The notes below the pieces were generated by a model. That model was given only the letters and a program-made list of their open reading frames with translations, ran no database searches and was not told where the DNA came from. Below are positions 14,345 through 22,040 of a stretch of 38,587 bases of DNA, in pieces (the stretch's first letter is position 1; every line of letters starts with the position of its first letter). Source of the stretch: a virus; IMG/VR virus record IMGVR_UViG_3300036820_000043, positions 1 to 38,587 of that record, one strand, 5' to 3'. Both the position numbers and the translations under genes were made by a program.

Positions 14345-14698
14345 ATGACACTTTCTGAACAACAACAACTATTTGCCCAGCATGTAGCCCAACTTATTAT
14401 AGAAATAAAAAACCAGGGTTACGCATGTACTCTTGCCGAAGCTTATAGAACTTCTGAGCAGGCTGCTTTGTACGCTAAGCGTGGTGTGGGCATTATAGAT
14501 AGCCTTCATTGCGAAAGACTGGCCATAGATCTCAATTTATTTAAGAATGGAGAATATCTTATGGATAACAATTCTTATGAGATATTTGGCAAATGGTGGG
14601 AAAGCCTAGACCCTAACAATAGATGGGGTGGTTATTTTGTGAGTAAATATGGCGGTCATATAGTGGACTTGGATCATTTTGAAAGAAAGCCAGAATGA
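14345..14698 (+). CDS. M15-family endolysin (L-alanyl-D-glutamate or D,D-peptidase type)
   Basis: A 117-aa single-domain peptidase. EAYRTSEQA (32-40) and SLHCERLAIDL (53-63) followed by DLDHFE (108-113) give the M15 zinc-site order: His55, Asp62 and His111 as ligands, with Asp108 as the likely catalytic acid. Enzymes of this type cleave cross-linking or stem peptides of peptidoglycan. The length fits small phage endolysins without a wall-binding domain. There is no signal sequence, so a holin is needed; candidate membrane proteins lie at 15128, 30998 and 34039. The next gene overlaps by ATGA. Confidence 0.85.
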   Translation: MTLSEQQQLFAQHVAQLIIEIKNQGYACTLAEAYRTSEQAALYAKRGVGIIDSLHCERLAIDLNLFKNGEYLMDNNSYEIFGKWWESLDPNNRWGGYFVSKYGGHIVDLDHFERKPE

Positions 14699-15135
14699 AT
14701 AAAAAAGAAATAAAAGGTTTAACTATCTCACGCCATCATATTACCGTTTTAATAACTGATGGGAAAAATGATAATTCGGTACACATAAATGGACCATTTA
14801 ATATCTCTACTGATGACCCAGTTCTTAAAGATATATGTGAATGGAACAAAATTGATATTATAGAAGCTATTCAATTTCTTAAAAGCTTAGCAAAAATGTT
14901 TCCAAGATTAGATGACACTCGTCCGAATTATATCGGACATAGATTTGGTTCATGGACTATTATAAGGGATGCGCCAGATAGAGTTGTTCCAAAGATGCCT
15001 AATTCTCGGCAAAGAATTAGGTACTGGGAAGCTCAATGCGACTGCGGATTTATAAGAACAATGTCTTTATCTAATATTAGGTCAAGCGGAATAAACGGTA
15101 GATGTAGAATGTGTCCTAAGGATAAAAATGATTAG
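14695..15135 (+). CDS. Zinc-ribbon DNA-binding-like phage protein
   Basis: A 146-aa protein. Residues ~79-140 match a domain common in phage proteins and HNH-associated factors: YIGHRFGSWTIIRDAP, then YWEAQCDCGFIRTMSLSNI and CRMC. Cys115, Cys117, Cys137 and Cys140 form the zinc site. The usual form is GxRFGRLTVIER...W.C.CDCG...C.C. The N-terminal ~75 residues are a separate alpha/beta domain. It is probably DNA-binding, but no nuclease core is present. Coupled to the endolysin by ATGA. Confidence 0.7.
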   Translation: MNKKEIKGLTISRHHITVLITDGKNDNSVHINGPFNISTDDPVLKDICEWNKIDIIEAIQFLKSLAKMFPRLDDTRPNYIGHRFGSWTIIRDAPDRVVPKMPNSRQRIRYWEAQCDCGFIRTMSLSNIRSSGINGRCRMCPKDKND

Positions 15136-15268
15136 TTTTATTATAGGTTTACTCGCAGGAATTATATTATCTTCTTCATTTGATTGCGGCAGATGTGTAG
15201 AGTACAAAAAACATTTAAATGAGATTGCGCGACACAGATTGGAGAAAATGCATGAAGAATTGGTTTAA
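15128..15268 (+). CDS. Tiny membrane protein, 46 aa
   Basis: AAGGA six bases before the ATG, overlapping the zinc-ribbon gene by 8 bp and the next gene by 17 bp. It begins MISFIIGLLAGIILSSSF (one membrane helix), then DCGRC and a charged helix (KKHLNEIARHRLEKMHEELV). Its position two genes after the endolysin suits a small holin- or spanin-like lysis helper, but the topology alone does not prove this. Confidence 0.6.
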   Translation: MISFIIGLLAGIILSSSFDCGRCVEYKKHLNEIARHRLEKMHEELV

Positions 15269-15485
15269 AAGTAAATCGTCAAATGTACTATCTCTTGATG
15301 AATTTGCAGATGATTTGGCGATTATGAGATCTTATTTAAAAGAATTTGAATCTCAAGTTAAAACACTTAATATGGCAGCCAAGATTTCAAATGAGCGAAT
15401 GGCAGAATTTGAAAAAAGAATATTGAAGGCCGATCGAGACTTTGAATCGGCCTTGAAAGAAATAGAGGAACTTAAAAAGAATTAA
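15252..15485 (+). CDS. Hypothetical coiled-coil protein, 77 aa
   Basis: The ATG at 15252 is preceded by GGAG eight bases upstream; an in-frame TTG at 15219 is not preferred. It begins MKNWFKSKSSNVLSLDEF and is a long helix thereafter (MRSYLKEFESQVKTLNMAAK, KRILKADRDFESALKEIEEL). It sits immediately before the large terminase. Function unknown. Confidence 0.65.
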   Translation: MKNWFKSKSSNVLSLDEFADDLAIMRSYLKEFESQVKTLNMAAKISNERMAEFEKRILKADRDFESALKEIEELKKN

Positions 15486-15500
15486 AACAGGAAAGTAGTA

Positions 15501-16871
15501 ATGAGCGTAGAAGTAAATGTAGCCCTGGACCGCTTTTCTTTAAGGTGGTACCAGGAACCGATATGGGACACGATAGAAAATGGAGAGAGTAAGCGCGTTC
15601 TTTATATCGCAGCTCGACGCAGCGGTAAGGATGTTCTTGCGTGGAATTTAGCCATTAGACAATGTATCAAAAAGACCTGTCTTGTTTTTTATGTTCTTCC
15701 CACTTATTCTCAAGGCCGTAAAGCTATATTTGATGCTATCACCATAGACGGTCGCAAGTTCTTGGACTTTATTCCCGAAGTACTCGTTGATGGTATAAAC
15801 CAATCAGAAATGAAGATTCGGTTCAAGAACAATTCTATTTTACAGGTTATTGGAGGGGACACGTATGATACTTCTATTGTGGGTACTAACCCATATGCTG
15901 TCATTTTATCCGAATATTCACTTATGCCCGCTGATATTTTTGCCTTTATTAGGCCTATTCTTGCAGCCAATGGTGGTTGGTGTCTCGTCGTAGGAACTCC
16001 TCGAGGCAAAAACCACCTTTGGCGTTTATGGAAAGAAGCACAGGAACTTCCTAACTGGAAAGTGTTTCTTCATAAGACCTCAGATATACAACACATCCCT
16101 TCAGATGTTCTTGAACAAGAACGACGACAAATGGATGAAGGAATGTTTCTCCAGGAGTATGAATGCTCTTTTGAACGCGGTATTAGCGGTAGTTACTACG
16201 GTGCTTATCTGGATGCTCTTAAACTCAAGGGACAAGTTTGTACGGTACCATGGGAACCTGGTCTTCTTACTTATACGGTCTGGGATATTGGTGTTCATGA
16301 TGCGACTTCGATTATATTTTATCAAGAAGTCGGTGACGGTACGGTTATTAGAATAATTGACGCTTATTCTAATAATAATTTGGGAATAGATCACTATGCC
16401 AAGTATATTCAAGACAAACCTTATCGCTATGGCGCGCACTTTGCCCCTCATGATATAAAAGTCAGAGAATGGGGAAGTGCCGCCGTTACACGTTATGAAA
16501 AAGCAAGACAATTGGGTATAGATTTTACTCTTGTTGATCAAGTTCCCATCCAAGACGGCATAGAAAATGTCTTAACTCATTTTGCTAAGTTTTGGATTGA
16601 TAAAGATAAATGTCGTTCTCTTATTGATGCAATAGAAAACTATAGGCGTGAATATGATGATGTTCGACAAATGTATACTAATAAGCCTATAAAATCATGG
16701 GCTAGTCATTATGCTGATACCCTCAGATACTTATGTTTATCGATTCATAGAAATAAAAAAGATATGACTTCTGAAGAGTTTCAGCAGATTAAGGCGCGAG
16801 CTCTTTATGGAGACAAATATAATTTACCTAGATTTTTTAGGGATGATCCGCGTTATAATTATAGGAAATAA
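15501..16871 (+). CDS. terL: Terminase large subunit
   Basis: A 456-aa two-domain packaging motor. The ATPase domain has Walker A AARRSGKD (37-44), a Walker B region YAVILSEYS with Glu138 as likely catalytic carboxylate, and coupling motif GTPRGK (165-170). The RNase H-like nuclease has TVWDIGVHDATS (Asp262), APHDIK (Asp318) and SHYADTLRY (Asp406). It pumps DNA into the prohead through the portal and cuts the concatemer. A 6-bp hairpin (AGACTC/GAGTCT, 16871-16887) follows the stop. Length and motifs are normal for podovirus-type TerL. Confidence 0.95.
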   Translation: MSVEVNVALDRFSLRWYQEPIWDTIENGESKRVLYIAARRSGKDVLAWNLAIRQCIKKTCLVFYVLPTYSQGRKAIFDAITIDGRKFLDFIPEVLVDGINQSEMKIRFKNNSILQVIGGDTYDTSIVGTNPYAVILSEYSLMPADIFAFIRPILAANGGWCLVVGTPRGKNHLWRLWKEAQELPNWKVFLHKTSDIQHIPSDVLEQERRQMDEGMFLQEYECSFERGISGSYYGAYLDALKLKGQVCTVPWEPGLLTYTVWDIGVHDATSIIFYQEVGDGTVIRIIDAYSNNNLGIDHYAKYIQDKPYRYGAHFAPHDIKVREWGSAAVTRYEKARQLGIDFTLVDQVPIQDGIENVLTHFAKFWIDKDKCRSLIDAIENYRREYDDVRQMYTNKPIKSWASHYADTLRYLCLSIHRNKKDMTSEEFQQIKARALYGDKYNLPRFFRDDPRYNYRK

Positions 16872-16900
16872 GACTCATTGGGAGTCTAAAGGAGTATCCC

Positions 16901-17185
16901 ATGAAGAATCTCATATGTCTTTTAGTGTTACTTAATACGACAACCCTTATGGCGGGAGAAAAGAGTTTTAGCTCTCAACAACCAGGGTTGCCTGAAATAA
17001 GACATTCTATTGATCATAAAGCAGAAGCCGAAGGTCTACGTGGAGAACTTGCTCGAACCAAATCTTATCATGAAGCACAAATTAAACAGGAGAAATGCAA
17101 ATCGCTCACCGCAGTACTTACTGCTTGTGGTTCTTTTCTAGGTGCAGTTGCTTCGTTTATATATTCTGTGAAGAAATGTAATTAA
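16901..17185 (+). CDS. Signal peptide plus C-terminal membrane protein (u-spanin-like topology)
   Basis: A 94-aa protein with a cleavable-type signal (MKNLICLLVLLNTTTLMAG), a middle charged helix (EAEGLRGELARTKSYHEAQI) and a C-terminal membrane segment (AVLTACGSFLGAVASFIYSV) ending KKCN. Envelope-spanning with both ends hydrophobic is the layout of single-gene spanins, but those have a lipobox Cys and none is visible at the cleavage site. A strong GGAG lies upstream. It sits between the large terminase and the portal promoter. The role is inferred from topology. Confidence 0.6.
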   Translation: MKNLICLLVLLNTTTLMAGEKSFSSQQPGLPEIRHSIDHKAEAEGLRGELARTKSYHEAQIKQEKCKSLTAVLTACGSFLGAVASFIYSVKKCN

Positions 17186-17191
17186 TATTTC

Positions 17192-17220
17192 TTGATTTCA
17201 GGAATAGGGCACTCTAGAAT
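17192..17220 (+). promoter_or_regulatory. Portal-operon promoter candidate
   Basis: TTGATT (17192-17197), 17-bp spacer, TAGAAT (17215-17220), 32 bp before the portal start. The same TTGATT box appears in the capsid and fibre promoters at 22675 and 34516, which raises its credibility. Confidence 0.45.
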
Positions 17221-17252
17221 TGATTTGATTTCTCATAAAAAAGGAAATAAGT

Positions 17253-19268
17253 ATGTTAATAAGGCCACCGGTATCTCTTCCTCAAGATCATAGTGCTATT
17301 AAGAGGAAGATGGATGCAGATTACTCATCATGTCAGGCTATTTGGCAGGTATATTGGACTGAAGCAACCCTAGATACCCGTCTTGAGGCTGGCGATACTG
17401 CTCTCATGGCCGATCTCAATACTCAATTACCCAACAATAATCGCGGTTCGTGGTATTTCAACCACGTAAGACCCATTTGTAATATGGTTTCTGGTTATCA
17501 GCGTCGTAATAGAAATTCTACGGTGGTCGTTCCCTTAGAGAATGGCGATCAACAGACAGCTGACCAATGGACTAAGATATTGCTGGGTGTCTATAAAAGA
17601 GAGGGCGTCAATGAGACTCTTTCTGATGCTTTTCATCAAGGTGGTTGCATTACTGGCCTTAATCTTTTGCATGTATATTTGGACTATACTAATGATCCTG
17701 TGTCTGGAGATATTAAGGTTGATAATTTAGCCTATAACTGTTTCTTTATGGATCCTTATTGGAGAAAGCCCGATCTCTCTGATTGTTCTTTCATCTGGCG
17801 CCGAAGCTATTTGTCTCATTCAGCAGCTGCGGCTTTGATGCCTAAAGAATATTACGAAGAAATCATGAATCTTCCCGGCAATCCGACAGGAACTGGTCGC
17901 GACGGTCGTTTTGAATATATGCCCGAAGCATATGGGCAAACTCAACAAAATAAACTTGCTTATGATGAATATTATTATCGTTCTTACCGTAAGCAACGGC
18001 TTTTGGTTGATAAATCAACCGGTGAAACCATGGACATAACTAATCAAGACGAAGTTGATATTGATATGTTCTTGGCTCACTATCCAGAAGTAGAGATTAT
18101 TGATCAAGATATTCCTACCGTACGTTTGGCCATCGCTATTCAAGACAAAATTTTCTACGATGGTCAAAATCCCCTCGGTATTGATATATATCCATTTGTA
18201 CCGGTCATGGGTTTCTATAATCCAATGATGCCTTACTTTTACAGCAGAATTCAGGGTATATGCCGTTCTTTAAGAGATCCACAAATGCTCTTTAATCGCC
18301 GGGTTATTCTTTCAGCTGATGCTGCTGAATCGGTCGTTAATAGCGGTTGGATTTTTAAAGCGGATGCGGTTGTTGATGCTGACCTCTTGTTTCAAACAGG
18401 ACAAGGTCGGATTATCCCATTGAAAAAAGATGCGCAAATGACGGATATTCAGCAGATTGCACCACCGAATATTCCTCAATATTTCTTCCAACTGCAAGAT
18501 ACGTTTGCCAAAGAAATGAATATTGTTTCGGGTGTTAACGAAGAACTTCTTGGATCAGCAATTGATGATAAGGCCGGTATATTATCAGCTTTACGTCAAG
18601 GTGCTGGTCTGACTACTTTGCAACCGCTCTTTGATAGATTAGATTTCTCTCAAAATCAATTGGGGGAATTGGTTATGAGAATTATTCGTAATAACTATAC
18701 TCCCGGAAAAGTTAAGAACTTACTCGAAGGCCAACAGCCAGCACCTTTATTTTATAATAAAGCATTCGGTAAATATCACTGTATGGTTGAGGCTGGATTT
18801 AATACCATGTCTCAAAAGCAACTCCAATTCGCGCAGCTGCTCCAATTGCGCGAACTTGGGGTTCCATTACCTGACGCAAGTTTACTTGAAGCTGCAACCA
18901 TACAGAATAAGACTGAAATTATTCAACAGATGCAGCAGCAACAACAACAAGCCCAACAGATGCAAATGCAGCAATCGCAGTTACAGATGCAGGAAATGCA
19001 AATGCGTGCTAAGTTGGCTGATGCACAATCTCATGCAAGTTATGGCCTTGGAGATGAAAGATATAGTAGAATTCCTGAGAATAGGGCACTTTCTGTTGAA
19101 CGCCTTGAAAAAGCACAGAGTGATAAGACTATGTCTTTATTAAATGTAGCCAAAGCACTCAAAGAACTTGAGCATCTTGATGTAGATCAACTCCATAGAC
19201 TTGTGGAAATAGATCGTCTGATGAATCAAAAAAATAATCCTGCTGCTGGACCAGTAGGCCAACTGTAA
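17253..19268 (+). CDS. Portal protein, P22-like
   Basis: A 671-aa portal. The N-terminal part contains FNHVRPICNMVSGYQRRNR (residues ~69-87), the hallmark start of the P22 portal family; the core follows (NPMMPYFYSRIQGICRSLRD, NRRVILSADAAES). The C-terminal ~130 residues are helical and very Gln/Met-rich (IIQQMQQQQQQAQQMQMQQ), like the long helical barrel of P22-type portals. Twelve copies form the DNA channel at one vertex and dock the terminase and the tail adaptor. AAAGGAAATAAGT precedes the ATG. Confidence 0.9.
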   Translation: MLIRPPVSLPQDHSAIKRKMDADYSSCQAIWQVYWTEATLDTRLEAGDTALMADLNTQLPNNNRGSWYFNHVRPICNMVSGYQRRNRNSTVVVPLENGDQQTADQWTKILLGVYKREGVNETLSDAFHQGGCITGLNLLHVYLDYTNDPVSGDIKVDNLAYNCFFMDPYWRKPDLSDCSFIWRRSYLSHSAAAALMPKEYYEEIMNLPGNPTGTGRDGRFEYMPEAYGQTQQNKLAYDEYYYRSYRKQRLLVDKSTGETMDITNQDEVDIDMFLAHYPEVEIIDQDIPTVRLAIAIQDKIFYDGQNPLGIDIYPFVPVMGFYNPMMPYFYSRIQGICRSLRDPQMLFNRRVILSADAAESVVNSGWIFKADAVVDADLLFQTGQGRIIPLKKDAQMTDIQQIAPPNIPQYFFQLQDTFAKEMNIVSGVNEELLGSAIDDKAGILSALRQGAGLTTLQPLFDRLDFSQNQLGELVMRIIRNNYTPGKVKNLLEGQQPAPLFYNKAFGKYHCMVEAGFNTMSQKQLQFAQLLQLRELGVPLPDASLLEAATIQNKTEIIQQMQQQQQQAQQMQMQQSQLQMQEMQMRAKLADAQSHASYGLGDERYSRIPENRALSVERLEKAQSDKTMSLLNVAKALKELEHLDVDQLHRLVEIDRLMNQKNNPAAGPVGQL

Positions 19269-19280
19269 AAGGAGACAGAT

Positions 19281-19442
19281 ATGACATTTATATCATTAGT
19301 GGAAAAGATAGTTGCTGAAGTAACTCCACAAAACATTCAATTGTATATCAATCTGTTAGAGTCTGTTATTGCAGCAGCAGAAAAAATTGAAGATGCCCAA
19401 AATTCTACTCAAACCCCTCCGCAGAATGGTTCTGCGAGTTAG
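19281..19442 (+). CDS. Small protein after portal, 53 aa
   Basis: AAAAGGAGA precedes the ATG, 12 bp after the portal stop. The sequence is one helix (FISLVEKIVAEVTPQNIQLY, ESVIAAAEKIEDAQNS) with a proline-rich tail (TPPQNGSAS). Strong ribosome site and tight spacing support expression. It could be a small virion or assembly factor; no family known. A hairpin (TGCGACGC-TTAA-GCG..TCGCA, about 19455-19477) follows before the next gene. Confidence 0.6.
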   Translation: MTFISLVEKIVAEVTPQNIQLYINLLESVIAAAEKIEDAQNSTQTPPQNGSAS

Positions 19443-19496
19443 AGGTTTAAGACCTTGCGACGCTTAAGCGGTTCGCAGTAACTAAAAGGAGCCATT

Positions 19497-19739
19497 ATGG
19501 CAAAAAGACACTATGGTAGCACCAAAGAGATGATGAAGAAAGCTGGACGCATGATTCATGACGAAATGAGTGCTCCGTGCTTACTTCCTCGTGAAGTCAT
19601 GGATAAGGACTGGCCTAAAGAAGATCAATATTCTCTAGGTATGGTAAACGACTTGTTTGATGAAGCACAAAGACAATTGTCTATGGACGCTTCTGGTATG
19701 CGCCGTGAACATGCTGCTGCCCGCGGCAAAAAATGGTAA
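19497..19739 (+). CDS. Small basic protein, 80 aa
   Basis: AAAAGGAGCC precedes the ATG. Starts MAKRHYGSTKEMMKKAGRMI and ends RREHAAARGKKW, with a conserved-looking middle (PREVMDKDWPKEDQYSLGMV). Basic ends around an acidic centre suggest a minor virion or DNA-associated protein. It belongs to a run of small Lys-rich genes between portal and scaffold. No family recognised. Confidence 0.65.
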   Translation: MAKRHYGSTKEMMKKAGRMIHDEMSAPCLLPREVMDKDWPKEDQYSLGMVNDLFDEAQRQLSMDASGMRREHAAARGKKW

Positions 19740-19749
19740 AGGAATCACT

Positions 19750-19899
19750 ATGCCTGGCACTATCCGTTCATCTAAAAAAGCAATGCAAATTGCTTACAAT
19801 ATCTTAAAAACTCCTAAGGATAGACAGCAAAAGAACCAACCGACACCGCCTGAAAAGATGGTGAAAGAGTGGTTCAGAGATTCTTCAACCGCACAATAG
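19750..19899 (+). CDS. Small basic protein, 49 aa
   Basis: The ATG at 19750 follows AAAGGA; a longer frame from 19657 overlaps the previous gene and is not preferred. Sequence MPGTIRSSKKAMQIAYNILK, then TPKDRQQKNQPTPPEKMVKE. Basic, helical, no known motif. A terminator hairpin follows 14 bp after the stop. Confidence 0.55.
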   Translation: MPGTIRSSKKAMQIAYNILKTPKDRQQKNQPTPPEKMVKEWFRDSSTAQ

Positions 19900-19912
19900 A
19901 ATTTGTTGCATT

Positions 19913-19947
19913 GGGGGAAGTACCGTTGTGGTCCTTCCCTCTTTTTT
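19913..19947 (+). terminator. Rho-independent terminator
   Basis: GGGGGAAG pairs with CTTCCCTC (one G-T pair) around a 13-nt loop that itself can pair ACC with GGT, followed by six T. It would end or thin the portal transcript; the next gene begins only 10 bp later, so partial readthrough is probable. Confidence 0.8.
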
Positions 19948-19956
19948 AGGAATATT

Positions 19957-20235
19957 ATGGATAAATCAAAAGTAACATATTCAACAATACCTGAATTAAA
20001 AACAGAAGAAGATATTATTAATGCCCATACTAAATTATATTTTCTAAATAGAAGTATAGATTATTCCATTAATAGTGATGATTATAAGCGCATATACAAT
20101 CACATGAAGAATGCTCGCAACGAAGAAATAGAGTCCTTTAAAAACATCGATTTATCAAAATCTTTAAATATTAATATTCCTAAAAATAAACTAAGTGGAG
20201 TATCAGGAAATACGCTAACCTTAAAAAGGAAATAA
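19957..20235 (+). CDS. Hypothetical protein, 92 aa
   Basis: The ATG at 19957 follows TTTAGGA; the longer frame from 19903 would run through the terminator hairpin. Sequence includes MDKSKVTYSTIPELKTEEDI, then LNRSIDYSINSDDYKRIYNH. Charged and mostly helical, with a beta-rich tail. The stop is 1 bp before the next ATG. Function unknown. Confidence 0.6.
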   Translation: MDKSKVTYSTIPELKTEEDIINAHTKLYFLNRSIDYSINSDDYKRIYNHMKNARNEEIESFKNIDLSKSLNINIPKNKLSGVSGNTLTLKRK

Positions 20236-20236
20236 T

Positions 20237-20431
20237 ATGGCTGAAAAGAAAAAATATTGGATATCAGACGCGATCGAACATCCTGGTTCTTTACGCAAAG
20301 AATTGCACATTAAAAAAGGTAAAAAGATTCCTGCTTCTAAGCTTAAGAAAGCTGCTAAAGCTAAAGGAAAAGAAGGTAAACGTGCTCGATTAGCTATGAC
20401 GTTGAAGAAAATGAACCATAAAGGAAAGTAA
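20237..20431 (+). CDS. Lys-rich conserved phage protein (WISDAIEHPGSLRKEL type)
   Basis: A 64-aa very basic protein. WISDAIEHPGSLRKEL followed by HIKKGKKIPASKLKKAAKAK is a recurrent pattern in phage genomes near the portal/capsid genes. The C-terminus reads RARLAMTLKKMNHKGK. It probably binds DNA or packs inside the head; no activity is established. AAAAAGGAAATAAT precedes the start. Confidence 0.7.
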   Translation: MAEKKKYWISDAIEHPGSLRKELHIKKGKKIPASKLKKAAKAKGKEGKRARLAMTLKKMNHKGK

Positions 20432-20432
20432 C

Positions 20433-20504
20433 ATGAAAAAGATGTGTAAGAAGTGTAAAAAAGAATCATGTAAATGTTCTAAGGGCATGGTGAAGAATGC
20501 CTAG
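20433..20504 (+). CDS. 23-aa Cys/Lys mini-protein
   Basis: AAAGGAAAGTAAC precedes the ATG, directly after the preceding stop, and the 3' end overlaps the next gene. The product MKKMCKKCKKESCKCSKGMV (plus KNA) has CxxC...CxC spacing and about 40% Lys. The ribosome site and tight overlaps favour translation. A tiny metal-binding, nucleic-acid-binding peptide is plausible. Confidence 0.45.
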   Translation: MKKMCKKCKKESCKCSKGMVKNA

Positions 20505-20685
20505 ATTAAAGAAATCAGCTTCCAAGAAAGCTAAAAAAACACGCGTTGATGATGAAATGCATAAATTCAAAGAAGGCGACTTGCATAGTGGTTCTAAACA
20601 AGGACCTCTTGTTACTAGTCGTAAACAAGCTATCGCGATTGCTCTTTCAGAATCCGGACAATCCAAAAAGAATAAGCGCAAATAG
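20497..20685 (+). CDS. DUF6496-like basic protein
   Basis: A 62-aa protein. The core DDEMHKFKEGDLHSGSKQGP, then TSRKQAIAIALSESGQSKK matches the DUF6496 pattern (EMHKFK.G.LHSGS..GP.V.SRKQAIAIALSEAG). These small basic proteins are frequent in phages and bacteria with no known activity; DNA association is probable. It is the last of the Lys-rich run before a strong hairpin. Confidence 0.8.
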   Translation: MPRLKKSASKKAKKTRVDDEMHKFKEGDLHSGSKQGPLVTSRKQAIAIALSESGQSKKNKRK

Positions 20686-20734
20686 GATTGAACAAAAAAA
20701 TGTTCTGAGGTAGCTTACAGATAACTACTCTCGT

Positions 20735-20768
20735 GGCCGGAGATGAAATACTTACTTCACTCCGGCCG
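20735..20768 (+). other. Strong RNA hairpin in the portal-scaffold intergenic region
   Basis: GGCCGGAG pairs with CTCCGGCC, and after a one-base bulge TGAA pairs with TTCA. No T-tract follows, so it is more likely an RNA processing or stability element than a classic terminator. Confidence 0.55.
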
Positions 20769-20791
20769 CAATCATAAAAAGGAAGTGATGA

Positions 20792-21304
20792 GTGAAGAAA
20801 CCTGCAGGCCAACTAATCGTTGATCATGAAAATAAAAATCTTGATCTTGAAGACGATATTATTGAATATCGTCGTGCAATGGAAAAAAAAACCGTAAAAG
20901 ATCTTTATGAAACTGCATTCAAAGTAAAAAACGAGCCTCTCTATAAAAATAAAGACTTTTATGTAGTAATGACGATAAAAAATGAAGCAGTATTTCGTCA
21001 TCCTCAAACTATTATGTGGGCGCGGCGCTCATGTCCTACTCCTGTTTATAAACAAGCTGTTTGGAAATTTCATACACAGACAGATACGTTAGAGTTTCTA
21101 TGGAATATTCCAGATCCATTACGTTATTATCATATATTGCGTAATAGGCATGAATACCTATCTCATAAAGAGCATCAAGAGATGGCCAAGTTCGTTATTT
21201 TGATGGAATCAGGAGAACTTTTAGAATGGGTAAAGAAAGAAAATGGAGAGAAAAAAGATGCAATTATCTATAAAAACAAGGAGACCAAATGGTCGATGAA
21301 TTAA
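20792..21304 (+). CDS. Conserved head-region protein of unknown function, 170 aa
   Basis: A GTG start with AAAAAGGAA upstream. Contains VVMTIKNEAVFRHPQTIMWA, RRSCPTPVYKQAVWKF and LEFLWNIPDPLRYYHILRNR, followed by a segment ending ESGELLEWVKKENGE. Similar proteins are often found between portal and scaffold genes of uncultured podovirus-like phages; their role is not established. The next gene overlaps by 16 bp, implying coupling to the scaffold. Confidence 0.65.
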   Translation: MKKPAGQLIVDHENKNLDLEDDIIEYRRAMEKKTVKDLYETAFKVKNEPLYKNKDFYVVMTIKNEAVFRHPQTIMWARRSCPTPVYKQAVWKFHTQTDTLEFLWNIPDPLRYYHILRNRHEYLSHKEHQEMAKFVILMESGELLEWVKKENGEKKDAIIYKNKETKWSMN

Positions 21305-22029
21305 CAAATAATGCACCAGAAGTTGTTGAGCAAGTTGCAACTCCTGAAGAATCAGTAGCCGTATCGGCCCAAAAAGAATCTGATAAAGAAAATAATATGC
21401 GCAATTTAAGAGAAAGAGCAGAAGTTGCCGAACGGCGAGCGCAAGAACTTCAACGCTATCTTGAAATGCAATATAGCCAACAACAACCAAAGCAGCCGCA
21501 ACAAGTTCAAGAATCAGTTTCTAATTTTGATCTAGATATTGATGAAGATGGCTATGTTGATGGTAAGAAATTTAAGAAAGTTGTTCAGACTCTATTTAAA
21601 CAACAGCAAGATGATCGTAAAAAATATGAAGAAGCTTTACAGAGAAATTCGGTAAGCCAAGCTGAAATACAGTTAAAATCTCAATTTAGTGATTTCGATT
21701 CGGTTGTTTCTAAAGAGAATTTAGAGCGGTTGGCGGTTCAAAAACCAGCATTATATAGATCAATTATGGCTTCTCAAGATATTTATGATCGTGGGTATGC
21801 TGCTTATGAAATGATTAAAAGTAGTAATATAAGCGGTAATGACGGTTATGCTCATATAGATAAAAAACTTGAAGAGAATAGATCTAAACCTCGTTCAGCT
21901 GCCTCTGCTTCGCCCCAAGCAGGCGAGACCCCTCTTACCCGTGTTGGTGATTATGATAGACGCGTATTAACTGAAGCAAAAAAAGAACAAATTCGTCGAG
22001 ATGTTGCAGCCGCTAAACAGCGTATGTAA
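21289..22029 (+). CDS. Scaffold protein
   Basis: A 246-aa acidic/charged protein between portal and capsid. It has an N-terminal disordered part, a coiled coil (MRNLRERAEVAERRAQELQR), a Gln-rich linker, then DIDEDGYVDGKKFKKVVQTL and a basic C-terminal helix (YDRRVLTEAKKEQIRRDVAA) that would bind coat protein. This order is typical of podovirus scaffolds, which guide prohead assembly and leave before or during packaging. A strong terminator follows. Confidence 0.75.
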   Translation: MVDELTNNAPEVVEQVATPEESVAVSAQKESDKENNMRNLRERAEVAERRAQELQRYLEMQYSQQQPKQPQQVQESVSNFDLDIDEDGYVDGKKFKKVVQTLFKQQQDDRKKYEEALQRNSVSQAEIQLKSQFSDFDSVVSKENLERLAVQKPALYRSIMASQDIYDRGYAAYEMIKSSNISGNDGYAHIDKKLEENRSKPRSAASASPQAGETPLTRVGDYDRRVLTEAKKEQIRRDVAAAKQRM

Positions 22030-22040
22030 ATCTTCCTTAT

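Noticed and set aside
18934-19010. CAR/CAA-rich tract in the portal gene as a DNA repeat element
   Set aside because: It encodes the Gln/Met-rich helical end typical of P22-like portals, so it is explained by coding.
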